Shown here: positions 38,905-47,898 of the stretch, piece after piece | Position numbering within the stretch: the stretch's first letter is position 1 | Layout of the letters: every line of letters begins with the position of its first letter | Made by a program: the position numbers and the translations under genes | Notes under the pieces: model-generated | Database searches by the model: none | Told to the model about the DNA's origin: nothing | Seen by the model: only the letters and a program-made list of their open reading frames with translations | Assembly: GCF_001746755.1 (NCBI RefSeq) | Contig: NZ_MCGG01000036.1 | Location: forward strand, 54,384 to 118,383 | Length of the DNA: 64,000 nt | Source of the DNA: Magnetovibrio blakemorei | Lineage (GTDB): Bacteria > Pseudomonadota > Alphaproteobacteria > Rhodospirillales > Magnetovibrionaceae | Direction: 5' to 3'

Positions 38905-39228
38905 ATGTTAGAGCTAACTGAAAATGCCCAAAAAGCCTTAGCCCAGGTCATTGCCGGTTCGGATAAAACCATCGCGGGCCTGCGCATCGAAGTGAACAGC
39001 GGCGGCTGTTCCGGCCATCAATATGCCCTGAGTTTGGAAGAAACTCCGCCCTTGGGCGACGTGGTCGTCGAAGCGGGCGCGCTGTCGGTGTTCGTCAGCC
39101 CGGCGAGCCTTCAATACTTGGAAGGCGTCACCGTTGATTTTACCGAGAGCGTTGAAGGCGCTGGCTTCACCTTCGATAACCCGAATGCCAAGTCGTCATG
39201 CGGCTGCGGCAAATCCTTCTGCGCTTAA
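38905..39228 (+). CDS. IscA-type iron-sulfur carrier, nif-specific
   Basis: A 107-residue A-type carrier that passes Fe-S clusters to nif apoproteins. It starts MLELTENAQKALAQVIAG, with AGGAG 5 bp upstream. The three ligand cysteines occur in NSGGCSGHQYAL and SSCGCGKSFCA. In Azotobacter the equivalent gene, nifIscA, precedes nifUS. An in-frame start at 38857 lies before the expected transcription start. Confidence 0.92.
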   Translation: MLELTENAQKALAQVIAGSDKTIAGLRIEVNSGGCSGHQYALSLEETPPLGDVVVEAGALSVFVSPASLQYLEGVTVDFTESVEGAGFTFDNPNAKSSCGCGKSFCA

Positions 39229-39255
39229 TGTGCGCCAAAAAGTGAGACCTGAACC

Positions 39256-40206
39256 ATGTGGGATTATTCCGATACCGTCAAAGAGCACTTCTTTAACCCG
39301 CGCAATGCAGGGGAATTGGCAGCGGCCAACGCCACCGGCGACGTCGGTTCCATTTCCTGCGGCGATGCGTTGCGGTTGCAACTGAAGGTCAACCCGGACA
39401 CGGAAATCATCGAAGACGCCGGGTTCCAAACCTTTGGCTGCGGGTCCGCCATCGCGTCCAGCTCGGCGCTCACGGAAATCATCAAGGGCAAGACTTTGGA
39501 TGAAGCATTGAAAGTCTCAAACCAAGACATCGCCGATTTTTTGGAAGGTCTGCCGCCGGAAAAGATGCATTGCTCGGTCATGGGACGGGAAGCCCTGCAA
39601 GCGGCGATTGCCGATTATAAAGGCGAAGAATGGAAGGACGATCACGAAGAAGGTGAACTGATTTGCAAATGCTTCGCCATCGACGCTGTCATGATTGAAG
39701 AAACCATCCGCGCCAATGACCTGTCGTCCGTTGAAGACGTCACCAACTACACCAAGGCCGGCGGCGGGTGTTCGTCGTGTCATGAAGGCATCGAAGAAAT
39801 TCTCACCAAAGTCTTGGCCGAAAAAGGCATTGAGTTTGATCCCGAATCCGCGCCCAAGCCGCAAGTGGCGCCCTTAACAGAGCCCACCGACAAAACCCCG
39901 GCCGTTGCAAAAATCGACAGCGAAGGCAGCACCGACAGCGGCATGTCGAGCTTCCAGCGGATCAAGAAGATTGAAGCCGTGATCGAAAAAGTGCGCCCCA
40001 CCTTGCAAGCGGATCGCGGCGATATCGAACTCATCGACGTGCAGGGCAACCGCATTATGGTTCATTTGGTCGGCGCGTGTGCGGGCTGTCAAATGGCGGG
40101 CATGACCTTGGGCGGTGTGCAGCAGCAATTGATGGAAGCCTTGGGCGAGTTCGTGCAAGTCATTCCGGTGCAAAAGAAAGCCGTTCACGCGGTATCGGGG
40201 GCTTAA
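39256..40206 (+). CDS. nifU: NifU Fe-S cluster scaffold
   Basis: Three-domain scaffold that builds clusters for nitrogenase. The IscU-like N-terminal domain (about 1-125) has cysteines in [27 protein letters not shown] and [11 protein letters not shown] central [2Fe-2S] domain carries [11 protein letters not shown] and [11 protein letters not shown]. The C-terminal Nfu domain (about 235-316) has [12 protein letters not shown]. Length 316 is typical. It receives sulfur from NifS, encoded 3 bp downstream. Confidence 0.98.
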   Translation: MWDYSDTVKEHFFNPRNAGELAAANATGDVGSISCGDALRLQLKVNPDTEIIEDAGFQTFGCGSAIASSSALTEIIKGKTLDEALKVSNQDIADFLEGLPPEKMHCSVMGREALQAAIADYKGEEWKDDHEEGELICKCFAIDAVMIEETIRANDLSSVEDVTNYTKAGGGCSSCHEGIEEILTKVLAEKGIEFDPESAPKPQVAPLTEPTDKTPAVAKIDSEGSTDSGMSSFQRIKKIEAVIEKVRPTLQADRGDIELIDVQGNRIMVHLVGACAGCQMAGMTLGGVQQQLMEALGEFVQVIPVQKKAVHAVSGA

Positions 40207-40209
40207 GTC

Positions 40210-41418
40210 ATGGACGGTATCTATCTCGACAACAACGCCACCACCCAGGTCGACCCTGAAATCGTCGCAGAAATGCTGCCGTATTTTACCGAGCAATATG
40301 GCAACCCGTCTTCCATGCACCAATTCGGCAACAAAGTCGGCCACGCCATTAAAACCGCCCGTGGGCAGGTTCAGGCGTTGTTGGGCGCGGAGCATGACAG
40401 TGAAATCGTGTTCACATCGTGCGGAACGGAATCCGATTCCACGGCCATCCTTTCGGCGCTGAAGGCGTTCCCGAAGCGTCAAGAAATCATCACCACCACC
40501 ATCGAACACCCCGCCGTTCTGGAACTGTGCAAACATCTCGAAAAAGAAGGCTACACCGTCCACTACCTGAAAGTGGATGGGAAGGGCCGCCTGGATTTGG
40601 ATGTTTACAAAAGCTTGCTCAGCCCCAACGTTGCCGTGGTCTCGGTGATGTGGGCCAACAACGAAACCGGCACCTTGTTCCCGGTCGAAGAGATGGCGGA
40701 ACTGGCTCATGCGGCGAACGTGTTGTTTCACACCGACGCGGTGCAGGCGGTGGGCAAAGTGCCCATCGACTTAAAAAGTTCCAAGATTGATATGCTGTCT
40801 TTGTCCGGACATAAGCTGCATGCGCCCAAGGGCGTTGGTGTGTTGTACTTAAAACGCGGCACCCGGTTTCGGCCGTTGCTGCGCGGCGGTCATCAAGAAC
40901 GCGGTCGGCGCGCCGGCACGGAAAACGCGGCGTCCATCGTTGGCCTGGGTCTGGCGTGCGCATTGGCGATGAAGCACATGGCGTTTGAAAACACCGAAGT
41001 CAAAGCTTTGCGTGATCGCCTTCAGGCGGGAATTTTGGACGCTGTGCCCAGTTGCTTTGTCACCGGTGATCCCGACAACCGTCTGCCCAACACCTTGAAC
41101 ATTGCGTTTGAATACGTTGAAGGCGAAGCCATCTTGATGCTGTTGAACAAGGACGGCATTGCGGCTTCATCGGGTTCGGCGTGCACGTCCGGTTCTCTAG
41201 AACCGTCTCACGTGATGCGGGCCATGGACATTCCGTTCACCGCCGCCCACGGCACCATTCGCTTTTCGTTGTCGCGCTACAACACCCCCCAAGAAATTGA
41301 GAAGGTTATTGACGTTATCCCCACCATCATGACCAAGCTCCGCAAGCTCTCCCCGTATTGGGGGGAGAATGGTCCGGTTGCCAACCCCGACGCGGCGTTT
41401 GCTCCGGCTTATTCCTAA
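40210..41418 (+). CDS. nifS: NifS cysteine desulfurase
   Basis: PLP enzyme that takes sulfur from cysteine for NifU. The 402-residue product starts MDGIYLDNNATTQVDPEIV. The PLP lysine is in SLSGHKLHAPKGVG, and the catalytic cysteine lies in SSGSACTSGSLEPSHVM. A strong terminator follows. Confidence 0.98.
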   Translation: MDGIYLDNNATTQVDPEIVAEMLPYFTEQYGNPSSMHQFGNKVGHAIKTARGQVQALLGAEHDSEIVFTSCGTESDSTAILSALKAFPKRQEIITTTIEHPAVLELCKHLEKEGYTVHYLKVDGKGRLDLDVYKSLLSPNVAVVSVMWANNETGTLFPVEEMAELAHAANVLFHTDAVQAVGKVPIDLKSSKIDMLSLSGHKLHAPKGVGVLYLKRGTRFRPLLRGGHQERGRRAGTENAASIVGLGLACALAMKHMAFENTEVKALRDRLQAGILDAVPSCFVTGDPDNRLPNTLNIAFEYVEGEAILMLLNKDGIAASSGSACTSGSLEPSHVMRAMDIPFTAAHGTIRFSLSRYNTPQEIEKVIDVIPTIMTKLRKLSPYWGENGPVANPDAAFAPAYS

Positions 41419-41449
41419 AGAGCAACTTTTCTGTTGCCTCCTAGCACTT

Positions 41450-41485
41450 GGCGGTGAGGGCCTTACCCTCACCGCCATTTTTTTG
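41450..41485 (+). terminator. Rho-independent terminator after nifS
   Basis: GGCGGTGAGGG (41450-41460) pairs perfectly with CCCTCACCGCC (41466-41476), followed by a run of eight T with one leading A. Its tail abuts the NifA site of nifV. Confidence 0.92.
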
Positions 41486-41499
41486 TGGCATTTGTGACA
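41484..41499. promoter_or_regulatory. NifA upstream activator site for nifV
   Basis: TGT-GGCATTTGTG-ACA, an exact TGT-N10-ACA site 49 bp before the nifV -24 box, starting in the T-tract of the nifS terminator. Confidence 0.8.
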
Positions 41500-41548
41500 A
41501 TTTACGCAGCCCAAATATTAAGGCATTGTTATTGCTGGGTAAAATAAT

Positions 41549-41563
41549 TGGCACGACGGTTGC
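41549..41563 (+). promoter_or_regulatory. Sigma54 promoter of the nifV operon
   Basis: TGGCAC-GACGG-TTGC, exact -24/-12 consensus, 35 bp before the nifV ATG. It excludes the in-frame TTG at 41548 as a start. Confidence 0.88.
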
Positions 41564-41598
41564 TTATACAAAAGGGCGTAACCGGAGCCCGTGTGATC

Positions 41599-42786
41599 AT
41601 GACCCAGCAGAGCAACACAAACCCATCCCAACCCAGGCCATCACACCCCAGAACCGTCATCATTGACGACACCACCCTGCGTGACGGCGAGCAATCCGCA
41701 GGTGTCGCTTTTTCACTGGCGGAAAAAATTGAAATTGCTCGCCAATTTGATTTTCTCGGTGTGCCGGAACTGGAAATCGGCATCCCCGCCATGGGTGCTG
41801 AAGAACGCGAAGCCATTCGCGCCGTGGCGGATTTAAAACTCAACACCAATCTGGTGGTGTGGTGCCGTATGCGCGACGATGACCTGGCGCATTGCAAAAA
41901 TTTGGACGTGAATGTCGTCGATCTGTCCATGCCGGTATCCGATCAGCACATTTTTCACAAACTGGGGCGTGACCGGGACTGGGCGTTGAGCGAGATTGCC
42001 CGCGTTGTGCCCAAGGCCTTGGATATGGGTTTGGACGTGTGCATCGGTGGCGAAGATTCATCGCGTGCCGATATGGAGTTCATCGCCCGTGTGCTGGAAA
42101 CGGCGGCCAAGGCCGGGGCGAAACGGTTCCGCTTTGCCGACACGGTGGGGGTGTTTGATCCGTTCGCAACCCGGGCGGCGTTTGAGCGCATGCGTGCGCT
42201 CAGCGATTTGGATTTGGAAATTCATGCCCACGACGATTTGGGTTTGGCCACGGCCAATACCTTGGCGGCGATTTTGGGTGGGGCCACCCACGCCAACACC
42301 ACCGTTCACGGCCTGGGTGAACGCGCGGGCAATGCGCCGTTTGAAGAAGTGGTGATGGGGTTGAAGCATTTGCACGGCATCGACACCGGCATCGATTTGC
42401 GCAAAATCAAAACCTTGTCGGAGGTGGTGGCGCAAGCTTCCGGGCGTCCGGTGCCGTGGCAAAAAAGTTTGCTGGGCGATGGCGTGTTTACCCACGAAGC
42501 GGGCATCCACGTGGATGGCCTGATGAAAAATCCATTAAACTATCAAGGCGTCGATCCGGCCGAAGTTGGACGCGTCCACCAGATCGTATTGGGCAAGCAT
42601 TCGGGCACCCGCTCCGTGAGTCTGGCGTATGAACATCTCGGCCTTGCCGTGGACCGTATCCAAGCGCAATGCATTTTGGACCGTGTGCGGCTTTTTTCCA
42701 CCCAATACAAACGCGCCCCCCAAGACGCAGACTTGCTGCGTTTTTTCCAGGAAACGTTACAGATTGAGGTTTTGCCCCATGCCTGA
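41599..42786 (+). CDS. nifV: Homocitrate synthase NifV
   Basis: Condenses acetyl-CoA and 2-oxoglutarate to homocitrate, the organic ligand of FeMo-co. The 395-residue product has the DRE-TIM signature [18 protein letters not shown] near its start, [17 protein letters not shown] with metal-binding histidines, and [19 protein letters not shown]. The ATG at 41599 is preceded by GGAG at a wide spacing; GTG 41593 is an alternative. It overlaps cysE by 8 bp. Confidence 0.96.
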   Translation: MTQQSNTNPSQPRPSHPRTVIIDDTTLRDGEQSAGVAFSLAEKIEIARQFDFLGVPELEIGIPAMGAEEREAIRAVADLKLNTNLVVWCRMRDDDLAHCKNLDVNVVDLSMPVSDQHIFHKLGRDRDWALSEIARVVPKALDMGLDVCIGGEDSSRADMEFIARVLETAAKAGAKRFRFADTVGVFDPFATRAAFERMRALSDLDLEIHAHDDLGLATANTLAAILGGATHANTTVHGLGERAGNAPFEEVVMGLKHLHGIDTGIDLRKIKTLSEVVAQASGRPVPWQKSLLGDGVFTHEAGIHVDGLMKNPLNYQGVDPAEVGRVHQIVLGKHSGTRSVSLAYEHLGLAVDRIQAQCILDRVRLFSTQYKRAPQDADLLRFFQETLQIEVLPHA

Positions 42787-43621
42787 TCAAGTCCCGTTCT
42801 CATCCGAAAATATGTCGGTGTCCAGATCCTTGCCAACGGCGGATGTCTTTGAGCCCCAAAAGATGCCCGGCCTGTTTGCCTTGCTGCGTGAAGATGTGTC
42901 GTGCGTGTTTGGACGCGACCCGGCGGCGCGCACAAAGCTGGAAGTCATGACCACGTACCCCGGTGTGCATGCCCTGATCAATCACCGTCTGGCGCATAAA
43001 CTGTGGAACAAGGGTTGGCGTTACGGGGCGCGCTTGCTGTCGTTTTTCAGCCGCATGTTTACGGGCATCGAAATTCATCCGGGCGCGGTCATCGGGCGGC
43101 GATTTTTTATCGATCACGGCCACGGTGTGGTGATTGGCGAAACCGCCGTCATCGGCAACGATGTGACCATTTATCACGGCGTGACCCTGGGCGGCACGTC
43201 GTGGAGCCGCGGTAAACGCCATCCAACCTTGGAAGATGGTGTGGTGGTGGGCGGCGGTGCCATGATCTTGGGTCCCATCACCGTCGGCAGCGGTGCGAAA
43301 GTCGGGGCCAATTCCGTGGTCATCGCCGACGTGCCGCAAAACCGCACGGTGGTTGGCATTCCCGGACGGGTGGTGCAGAGCGCTGATACCGCGCACTTGA
43401 ATCCCTCGGGCATTGATTTGAATCATCATCTGATCCCCGACCCGGTGGCGGATGCGGTGGCGTGTGTGTTGGAGCGCTTGGCCGTCGTGGAAACCCGGTT
43501 GGGCCTGTCAGATGGCAACTGCATGGAATGCGATGGCGATGGCGTGTGCGACAACGTCAGCCCCCAAGCGCGCAAACGTGGTCGCAAGCATACCCCCCTG
43601 GCCAAAGCGATGGGGAGCTAA
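42779..43621 (+). CDS. cysE: Serine O-acetyltransferase (nif-linked CysE)
   Basis: Makes O-acetylserine for cysteine synthesis, raising cysteine supply for NifS. The 280-residue product has left-handed beta-helix hexapeptides: [38 protein letters not shown] and [15 protein letters not shown]. It has a C-terminal extension with a cysteine group ([13 protein letters not shown]) not needed for catalysis. It starts [12 protein letters not shown] and overlaps the nifV stop. nifV-cysE pairing is common in diazotrophs. Confidence 0.94.
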   Translation: MPDQVPFSSENMSVSRSLPTADVFEPQKMPGLFALLREDVSCVFGRDPAARTKLEVMTTYPGVHALINHRLAHKLWNKGWRYGARLLSFFSRMFTGIEIHPGAVIGRRFFIDHGHGVVIGETAVIGNDVTIYHGVTLGGTSWSRGKRHPTLEDGVVVGGGAMILGPITVGSGAKVGANSVVIADVPQNRTVVGIPGRVVQSADTAHLNPSGIDLNHHLIPDPVADAVACVLERLAVVETRLGLSDGNCMECDGDGVCDNVSPQARKRGRKHTPLAKAMGS

Positions 43622-43624
43622 ATC

Positions 43625-44131
43625 ATGGACCTGCTGGCCTATGAGCCCGGTGAAATGTATTTCACGGAACCCTTAACCCCAGAGGTCGAGGCGCTGCTGC
43701 ACAAGGCCAGCGAGACTTATGGCGATCCCATTGCGGAAGCTCATTTGCTGGAGGCTGAACACTTAGCCCCCGAACACCTCACCGTTTTGGTGGCGCTGTA
43801 TCGCTATCACTATTATCGCCATCAGCACGCCCAAGCCTTAGAGGTGGCTATCCGGGTGAAAAAAATTGTCGCTCGACGGCTCAACTTCGCTTCGGACTGG
43901 CGCGATCTTGGTTTGCCAGATGTGCAGCGTGCAGCAGCTCATGCGGCGGAGTTGGTGCGGTTTTATCTGCATGCCTTAAAGGGCTCTGGTTATCTGCTGT
44001 TGCGCCTCGACGATGTTGAGCGCGGCCTGGAACGGCTCGATAAAGTGGCAGAACTCGACCCCAAAGACCGCATCGGTGCCGCTGCTTTGGCAGACGTTAC
44101 GCGCCAAGCCCTTCAAACAGATCTCACTTAA
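43625..44131 (+). CDS. Uncharacterised TPR-like nif-cluster protein
   Basis: A 168-residue helical protein starting MDLLAYEPGEMYFTEPLTPEV. The pattern EAHLLEAEHLAPEHLTVLVALYRYHYY and the later LERLDKVAELDPKDRIGAAA look like degenerate tetratricopeptide repeats. It lies between cysE and nifW with 3-bp and 20-bp gaps, so it belongs to the operon. I do not recognise a named family. A chaperone-like role next to nifW, nifZ and nifM is possible but unproven. Confidence 0.75.
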   Translation: MDLLAYEPGEMYFTEPLTPEVEALLHKASETYGDPIAEAHLLEAEHLAPEHLTVLVALYRYHYYRHQHAQALEVAIRVKKIVARRLNFASDWRDLGLPDVQRAAAHAAELVRFYLHALKGSGYLLLRLDDVERGLERLDKVAELDPKDRIGAAALADVTRQALQTDLT

Positions 44132-44151
44132 GCCCCATAGGAGACACAGCC

Positions 44152-44484
44152 ATGTTCGATTTTGATGCAGACCTGGAAGACGACATTTCCGAATTGGAAG
44201 GGGCAGAAGATTTTCTCAACTATTTTGCCATTCCGTTTGATCAAACTATCGTTCATGCCTATCGCTTGCACATCTTGCAACGCTTTCACGATGACATCGT
44301 CAAAGTCGCAACGCCGCCTGAAGAGGAAAGTGAACGCAAGGCGCTCTACACAAAATTACTGACCAAGGCTTATCAGACGTTTGTGGATTCTGATCCCAAG
44401 ACGGAAAAAGTTTTGCAAATCTACAAATCCATGGATCAAGACGCGGCCCCTGCGTTTGTGCCTCTCAGCGACTTGATCAAATAA
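44152..44484 (+). CDS. nifW: NifW, nitrogenase-stabilising protein
   Basis: A 110-residue protein of the NifW family, which helps to protect or assemble the MoFe protein, partly against oxygen. Conserved sequence includes LEGAEDFLNYFAIPFDQTIV near residue 15 and LRHILQRFHD-like HRLHILQRFHDD. The acidic start (MFDFDADLEDDISE) is normal. It is followed 11 bp later by nifZ. Confidence 0.93.
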   Translation: MFDFDADLEDDISELEGAEDFLNYFAIPFDQTIVHAYRLHILQRFHDDIVKVATPPEEESERKALYTKLLTKAYQTFVDSDPKTEKVLQIYKSMDQDAAPAFVPLSDLIK

Positions 44485-44495
44485 GGAGCTCCATC

Positions 44496-44963
44496 GTGCG
44501 ACCAGAATTTGAAATTGGTGATGAAGTCCGCGTGACGCGCAACGTGCGCAACGACGGCACTTTTCCGGGTATGAATACGGGCACCTTGATCATGCGTCGG
44601 GGCAGCACCGGAACGGTGGTGGACCGGGGCACGTTTTTGCAAGACCAGATCATCTACACCGTTCACTTTTTGGGCGACGACCGGGTGGTGGGGTGTCGGG
44701 AAGAAGAACTGATCGCCATCGATGCGCCATGGAATCCATCCAAGTTCGAATTCCGCGACAAGGTGGTGGCACTGAAGACCTTTGCGGTGAACGGTGAAAT
44801 CATTGCCGAAGCGGGCGATGAGGGGGAAATCTTGATGGTGCTGCGCGAAACCGAAGGGGAAATGGCCTACCACGTGCGTTTTCCCGGTCACACCTTGCAG
44901 ATTTTGGAAAGTCGTTTGGATTGGGCCGATCCTGAACAAGCGAAGTTGGAGGAGATGACGTGA
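44496..44963 (+). CDS. nifZ: NifZ, P-cluster maturation factor
   Basis: A 155-residue protein that assists the formation of the second P-cluster of the MoFe protein. It starts with GTG (VRPEFEIGDEVRVTRNVRND) after AAGGAG. Two tandem NifZ-like units are seen, around IYTVHFLGDDRVVGCREEEL and AYHVRFPGHTLQILESRL. The stop overlaps the GTG start of nifM. Confidence 0.93.
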   Translation: MRPEFEIGDEVRVTRNVRNDGTFPGMNTGTLIMRRGSTGTVVDRGTFLQDQIIYTVHFLGDDRVVGCREEELIAIDAPWNPSKFEFRDKVVALKTFAVNGEIIAEAGDEGEILMVLRETEGEMAYHVRFPGHTLQILESRLDWADPEQAKLEEMT

Positions 44964-45826
44964 GTTTGTCAAAGGTCTCAACCCAACCGGGCGCGGATGA
45001 ACGCGGTTTGCACGCTTATCACATCTTGCGTGCCGCAACCGAGATGTTCGGTCGTCAACCGGGGGAATTGGAAGCCAGCCAACTCAGCGCCGCCACTCAA
45101 CGCGCCGAACAAGCTCGCGCCCTGGAAGACTTGGTGCTGTCCAGCACAAATGGGCGCCGCGTCTCGATCCCAAATGTTGAAGTCGACGATGCCGTTGAAC
45201 GCATTCGACAGCGTTTCGACGATGAAATCGCTTTTGAGAAAGCCCTTTTGGAAAGCAATGTGACGGTTACGGATTTGCGTCGCGCGCTTTGGCGGGAACT
45301 GGCCTTTGATGCTGTTATGAGTATGATTGGCGACGAGGTTGAACCCATCTCAGACGCCGAGGTGGAAGCCTATTACACGGACAACCCCAAGCCGTTCCAC
45401 CGTCCCGAACAGCGCACGGCGCGCCACATCTTGATCACCATCAACGACGATTACGCGGAAAATACGGACGAACAAGCCACACTGCGGATCAATGCCATCA
45501 AGGATCACTTGGCCCAAAACCCCAGCGATTTTGCTACCCAGGCCAACACCCATTCCGAATGCCCCAGCGCCTTGGAAGGCGGTCTTCTGGGCCATTTTCC
45601 GCCCGGCAAGTTGTACAGCGAAATTGATCAAGTGCTGTTTACCATGGCAGAAGGTGAAATTGCCGGACCCGTGCAGACCGAAGCGGGACTGCACTTGGTT
45701 TTGTGCGAAAAAATTGAGCCCGCAGCCGTCATTTTATTGGAAGAAGCCCGTGAAAAACTGCGCCAGCATCTCAGCAACAAACGCCGAAAGGCTCGCCAGA
45801 AGGCTTGGATCAAAACGCTGAAATAA
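44960..45826 (+). CDS. nifM: NifM peptidyl-prolyl isomerase
   Basis: Putative parvulin-type isomerase needed to mature NifH. The 288-residue product starts with GTG overlapping the nifZ stop. The N-terminal half is helical (SurA-like), and the C-terminal PpiC domain spans about residues 145-250, including RTARHILITINDDYAENT, GGLLGHFPPGKLYSEIDQ and IAGPVQTEAGLHLVLCEK. No signal peptide, so it is cytoplasmic. Confidence 0.92.
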   Translation: MSLSKVSTQPGADERGLHAYHILRAATEMFGRQPGELEASQLSAATQRAEQARALEDLVLSSTNGRRVSIPNVEVDDAVERIRQRFDDEIAFEKALLESNVTVTDLRRALWRELAFDAVMSMIGDEVEPISDAEVEAYYTDNPKPFHRPEQRTARHILITINDDYAENTDEQATLRINAIKDHLAQNPSDFATQANTHSECPSALEGGLLGHFPPGKLYSEIDQVLFTMAEGEIAGPVQTEAGLHLVLCEKIEPAAVILLEEAREKLRQHLSNKRRKARQKAWIKTLK

Positions 45827-45837
45827 TATTTAGAGTG

Positions 45838-45853
45838 TGTCGGCTTCCCCACA
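45838..45853. promoter_or_regulatory. NifA upstream activator site for the FeSII gene
   Basis: TGT-CGGCTTCCCC-ACA, an exact TGT-N10-ACA site 96 bp before the -24 box, just after the nifM stop. Confidence 0.75.
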
Positions 45854-45949
45854 TGCGTGGCCCTTTGGATGTGACAATGTTTGGCAAGGTTATGTCGGGT
45901 TGTCGCCAAGGTGAATGGTAACGGATTGAATTTGTTTGGTTCTCTTTTT

Positions 45950-45964
45950 TGGCACGAGTGTTGC
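45950..45964 (+). promoter_or_regulatory. Sigma54 promoter of the FeSII gene
   Basis: TGGCAC-GAGTG-TTGC, exact -24/-12 consensus, 48 bp before the ferredoxin ATG. Confidence 0.88.
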
Positions 45965-46012
45965 TATCAAGGAGGCAATCTCTTTCTTGATCTCACAGAC
46001 AGGTGACACTCC

Positions 46013-46381
46013 ATGGCCAACATTTATTTCAGCTCTCCCATCATGCGCAAAAACAAAAAGGTCGAAGCCGTTGCCGGCTCGCTCGACACCATTTTGAAAA
46101 TCGCCAAAGAACACGGCATCAAAATCCCCCACGAATGTGAAGACGGCGAATGCGGTTCGTGCCTCATCAAAGTGACTCACCTGGATGGCGAGCGTGTGAA
46201 GGGCGTGGCGCTCACCGACAAAGAACGTGAAGTTTTGAAATCCATCGGCAAGTTGTCGAGCAAGGAAATCGAAAAAGCCTACGTCAACGATTTGCCCCCG
46301 TCCTATCGTCTGGCATGTCAGTGCGTGGTCACCGACGAAGACCTTCTGGTGCAGTTCACCGGTGAGCCGGGCGGCGCTTAA
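46013..46381 (+). CDS. Shethna protein II-like 2Fe-2S ferredoxin (FeSII)
   Basis: A 122-residue [2Fe-2S] protein that closely matches, from memory, the Azotobacter FeSII protein in length and sequence: [10 protein letters not shown] start, [20 protein letters not shown] with three ligands, [33 protein letters not shown] and end FTGEPGGA. FeSII forms an oxygen-stable complex with nitrogenase (conformational protection). It has its own NifA-sigma54 promoter. The usual ferredoxin symbol varies, so none is given. Confidence 0.93.
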   Translation: MANIYFSSPIMRKNKKVEAVAGSLDTILKIAKEHGIKIPHECEDGECGSCLIKVTHLDGERVKGVALTDKEREVLKSIGKLSSKEIEKAYVNDLPPSYRLACQCVVTDEDLLVQFTGEPGGA

Positions 46382-46427
46382 GTCTCAACGGACACACGGT
46401 AAATCCCTAAAGCAAATCCCTAAAGCG

Positions 46428-46470
46428 AGGGACCATCGATATAAGGTCGGTGGTCCCTTAACTTTTGCAC
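46428..46470 (+). terminator. Probable terminator after the FeSII gene
   Basis: AGGGACCA (46428-46435) pairs with TGGTCCCT (46451-46458), followed by TAACTTTT. The weak U-tract lowers confidence. Just before it, AAATCCCTAAAGC is repeated twice in tandem (46401-46426). Confidence 0.55.
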
Positions 46471-46507
46471 AGTTGAAGGGGCGGAAAGAGAGGCCGTGCT
46501 CAGCCCC

Positions 46508-47890
46508 CTATTTTGGGGCGGTGGGAATGATTTTTCCCGGATTGAGGATGTGGGTGGGATCGAGCGCCGCTTTGATCAACGCCATGGCGTCGACCGCCGG
46601 TTCACCCAACTCGGCTGTTAGATACTTGGTTTTGCCCATGCCGATGCCATGTTCTCCGGTGCAGGTGCCGTCCAGCGCCAGGGCCTGGGCGACGATGTCG
46701 GCGCCTAAGCGTTCAACCTCTTGACGTTCTTGGGCGTCGTCTGGATCAAATAAGATCAGGGTATGAAAATTTCCATCGCCCACATGGCCCAAAATCAGGC
46801 CCGTCAGCGCGCTGGCCTCAAAGGCTTGGTGGGTGCGGTGAATGCATTCGGCCAAGTTGGAAATCGGCACGCACACATCGGTGGTCAGCGCCCGACAGCC
46901 GGGGCGCAAGGCCAATCCGGCATAGTACAGGTTATGGCGCGCCGCCCACAGGCGGGCACGATCCTCAGATTGAGTGGCCCATTGAAAATCTGTGCCGCCG
47001 TGCTCTGCCGCGATGGCCTGGACCATTTCGACTTGTTCCGCCACGGCGACGGATGAGCCTTCAAATTCCAAAAACAAGGTTGGCGCTTGGGCATAATTCA
47101 ATTGGGAGTATTGGTTGACCGCTTTCATCGAGAGAGCGTCCAACAATTCCATGCGCGCCATCGGTATGCCCGTTTGGATGGCGGTGATGACACAATCGAC
47201 GGCGTCTTCGACGCGCGGGAAGGGGCAGATGGCGGCGGTCACCGTTTCGGGAATCGGATGCAGCTTAACCGTCACCGCTGTGATGAGGCCCAAGGTGCCT
47301 TCCGATCCGATCATCAAGCGGGTGAGGTCGTAGCCTGCCGCCGATTTGCGTGCACGGTTGGCAGTCTTGACAATGCGGCCATCGGCCAGCACCACTTCCA
47401 AGGCCAAGACATTGTCTTTCATCGAGCCATAGCGCACCGTTGAGGTGCCGCTGGCGCGGGTCGCACACATGCCGCCGATGGTGGCGTCTGCCCCCGGATC
47501 GACGGGAAAAAACAATCCCGTGTCGCGCAGGTGAGCGTTTAAGGTTTTGCGTGTGATGCCCGGCTGCACGACCGCATCCATGTCGGCTTCGTGCACACAG
47601 ATGACTTTGTTCATTTGGGTAAAATCGATGCACACCCCGCCTTGGGGGGCGGCGATGTGACCTTCCAAGGAGGTGCCGGCACCAAACGCAACGATCGGCA
47701 CGCCCGTGCCATGGCAGAGCTTCGCCACCTGACTGACTTCATCTGTGGTGTGGACAAAAACCACCGCATCGGGCGCAGCGCTGGGCAAGGAGCCTTCGTC
47801 CCGACCGTGGCTTTCCAGAACGCCTGCATTGGTCGTCATGCGGTCGCCAAACAGGGATTTGAGTTGGGGGAGGATTTGGCTGATGGGCAT
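46508..47890 (-). CDS. FAD-linked oxidase (GlcD/D-lactate dehydrogenase family)
   Basis: A 460-residue flavoprotein that oxidises a 2-hydroxy acid such as glycolate or D-lactate. The FAD-binding PCMH domain shows IVAFGAGTSLEGHIAAPQGG and DPGADATIGGMCATRASGTS. The C-terminal domain ends with the family motif GEHGIGMGKTKYL and HILNPGKI. There are no partner glcE/glcF genes beside it, so a single-subunit D-lactate or 2-hydroxyglutarate type enzyme is likely. The exact substrate cannot be told. Confidence 0.88.
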   Translation of the reverse strand: MPISQILPQLKSLFGDRMTTNAGVLESHGRDEGSLPSAAPDAVVFVHTTDEVSQVAKLCHGTGVPIVAFGAGTSLEGHIAAPQGGVCIDFTQMNKVICVHEADMDAVVQPGITRKTLNAHLRDTGLFFPVDPGADATIGGMCATRASGTSTVRYGSMKDNVLALEVVLADGRIVKTANRARKSAAGYDLTRLMIGSEGTLGLITAVTVKLHPIPETVTAAICPFPRVEDAVDCVITAIQTGIPMARMELLDALSMKAVNQYSQLNYAQAPTLFLEFEGSSVAVAEQVEMVQAIAAEHGGTDFQWATQSEDRARLWAARHNLYYAGLALRPGCRALTTDVCVPISNLAECIHRTHQAFEASALTGLILGHVGDGNFHTLILFDPDDAQERQEVERLGADIVAQALALDGTCTGEHGIGMGKTKYLTAELGEPAVDAMALIKAALDPTHILNPGKIIPTAPK

Positions 47891-47898
47891 GGGTGACC

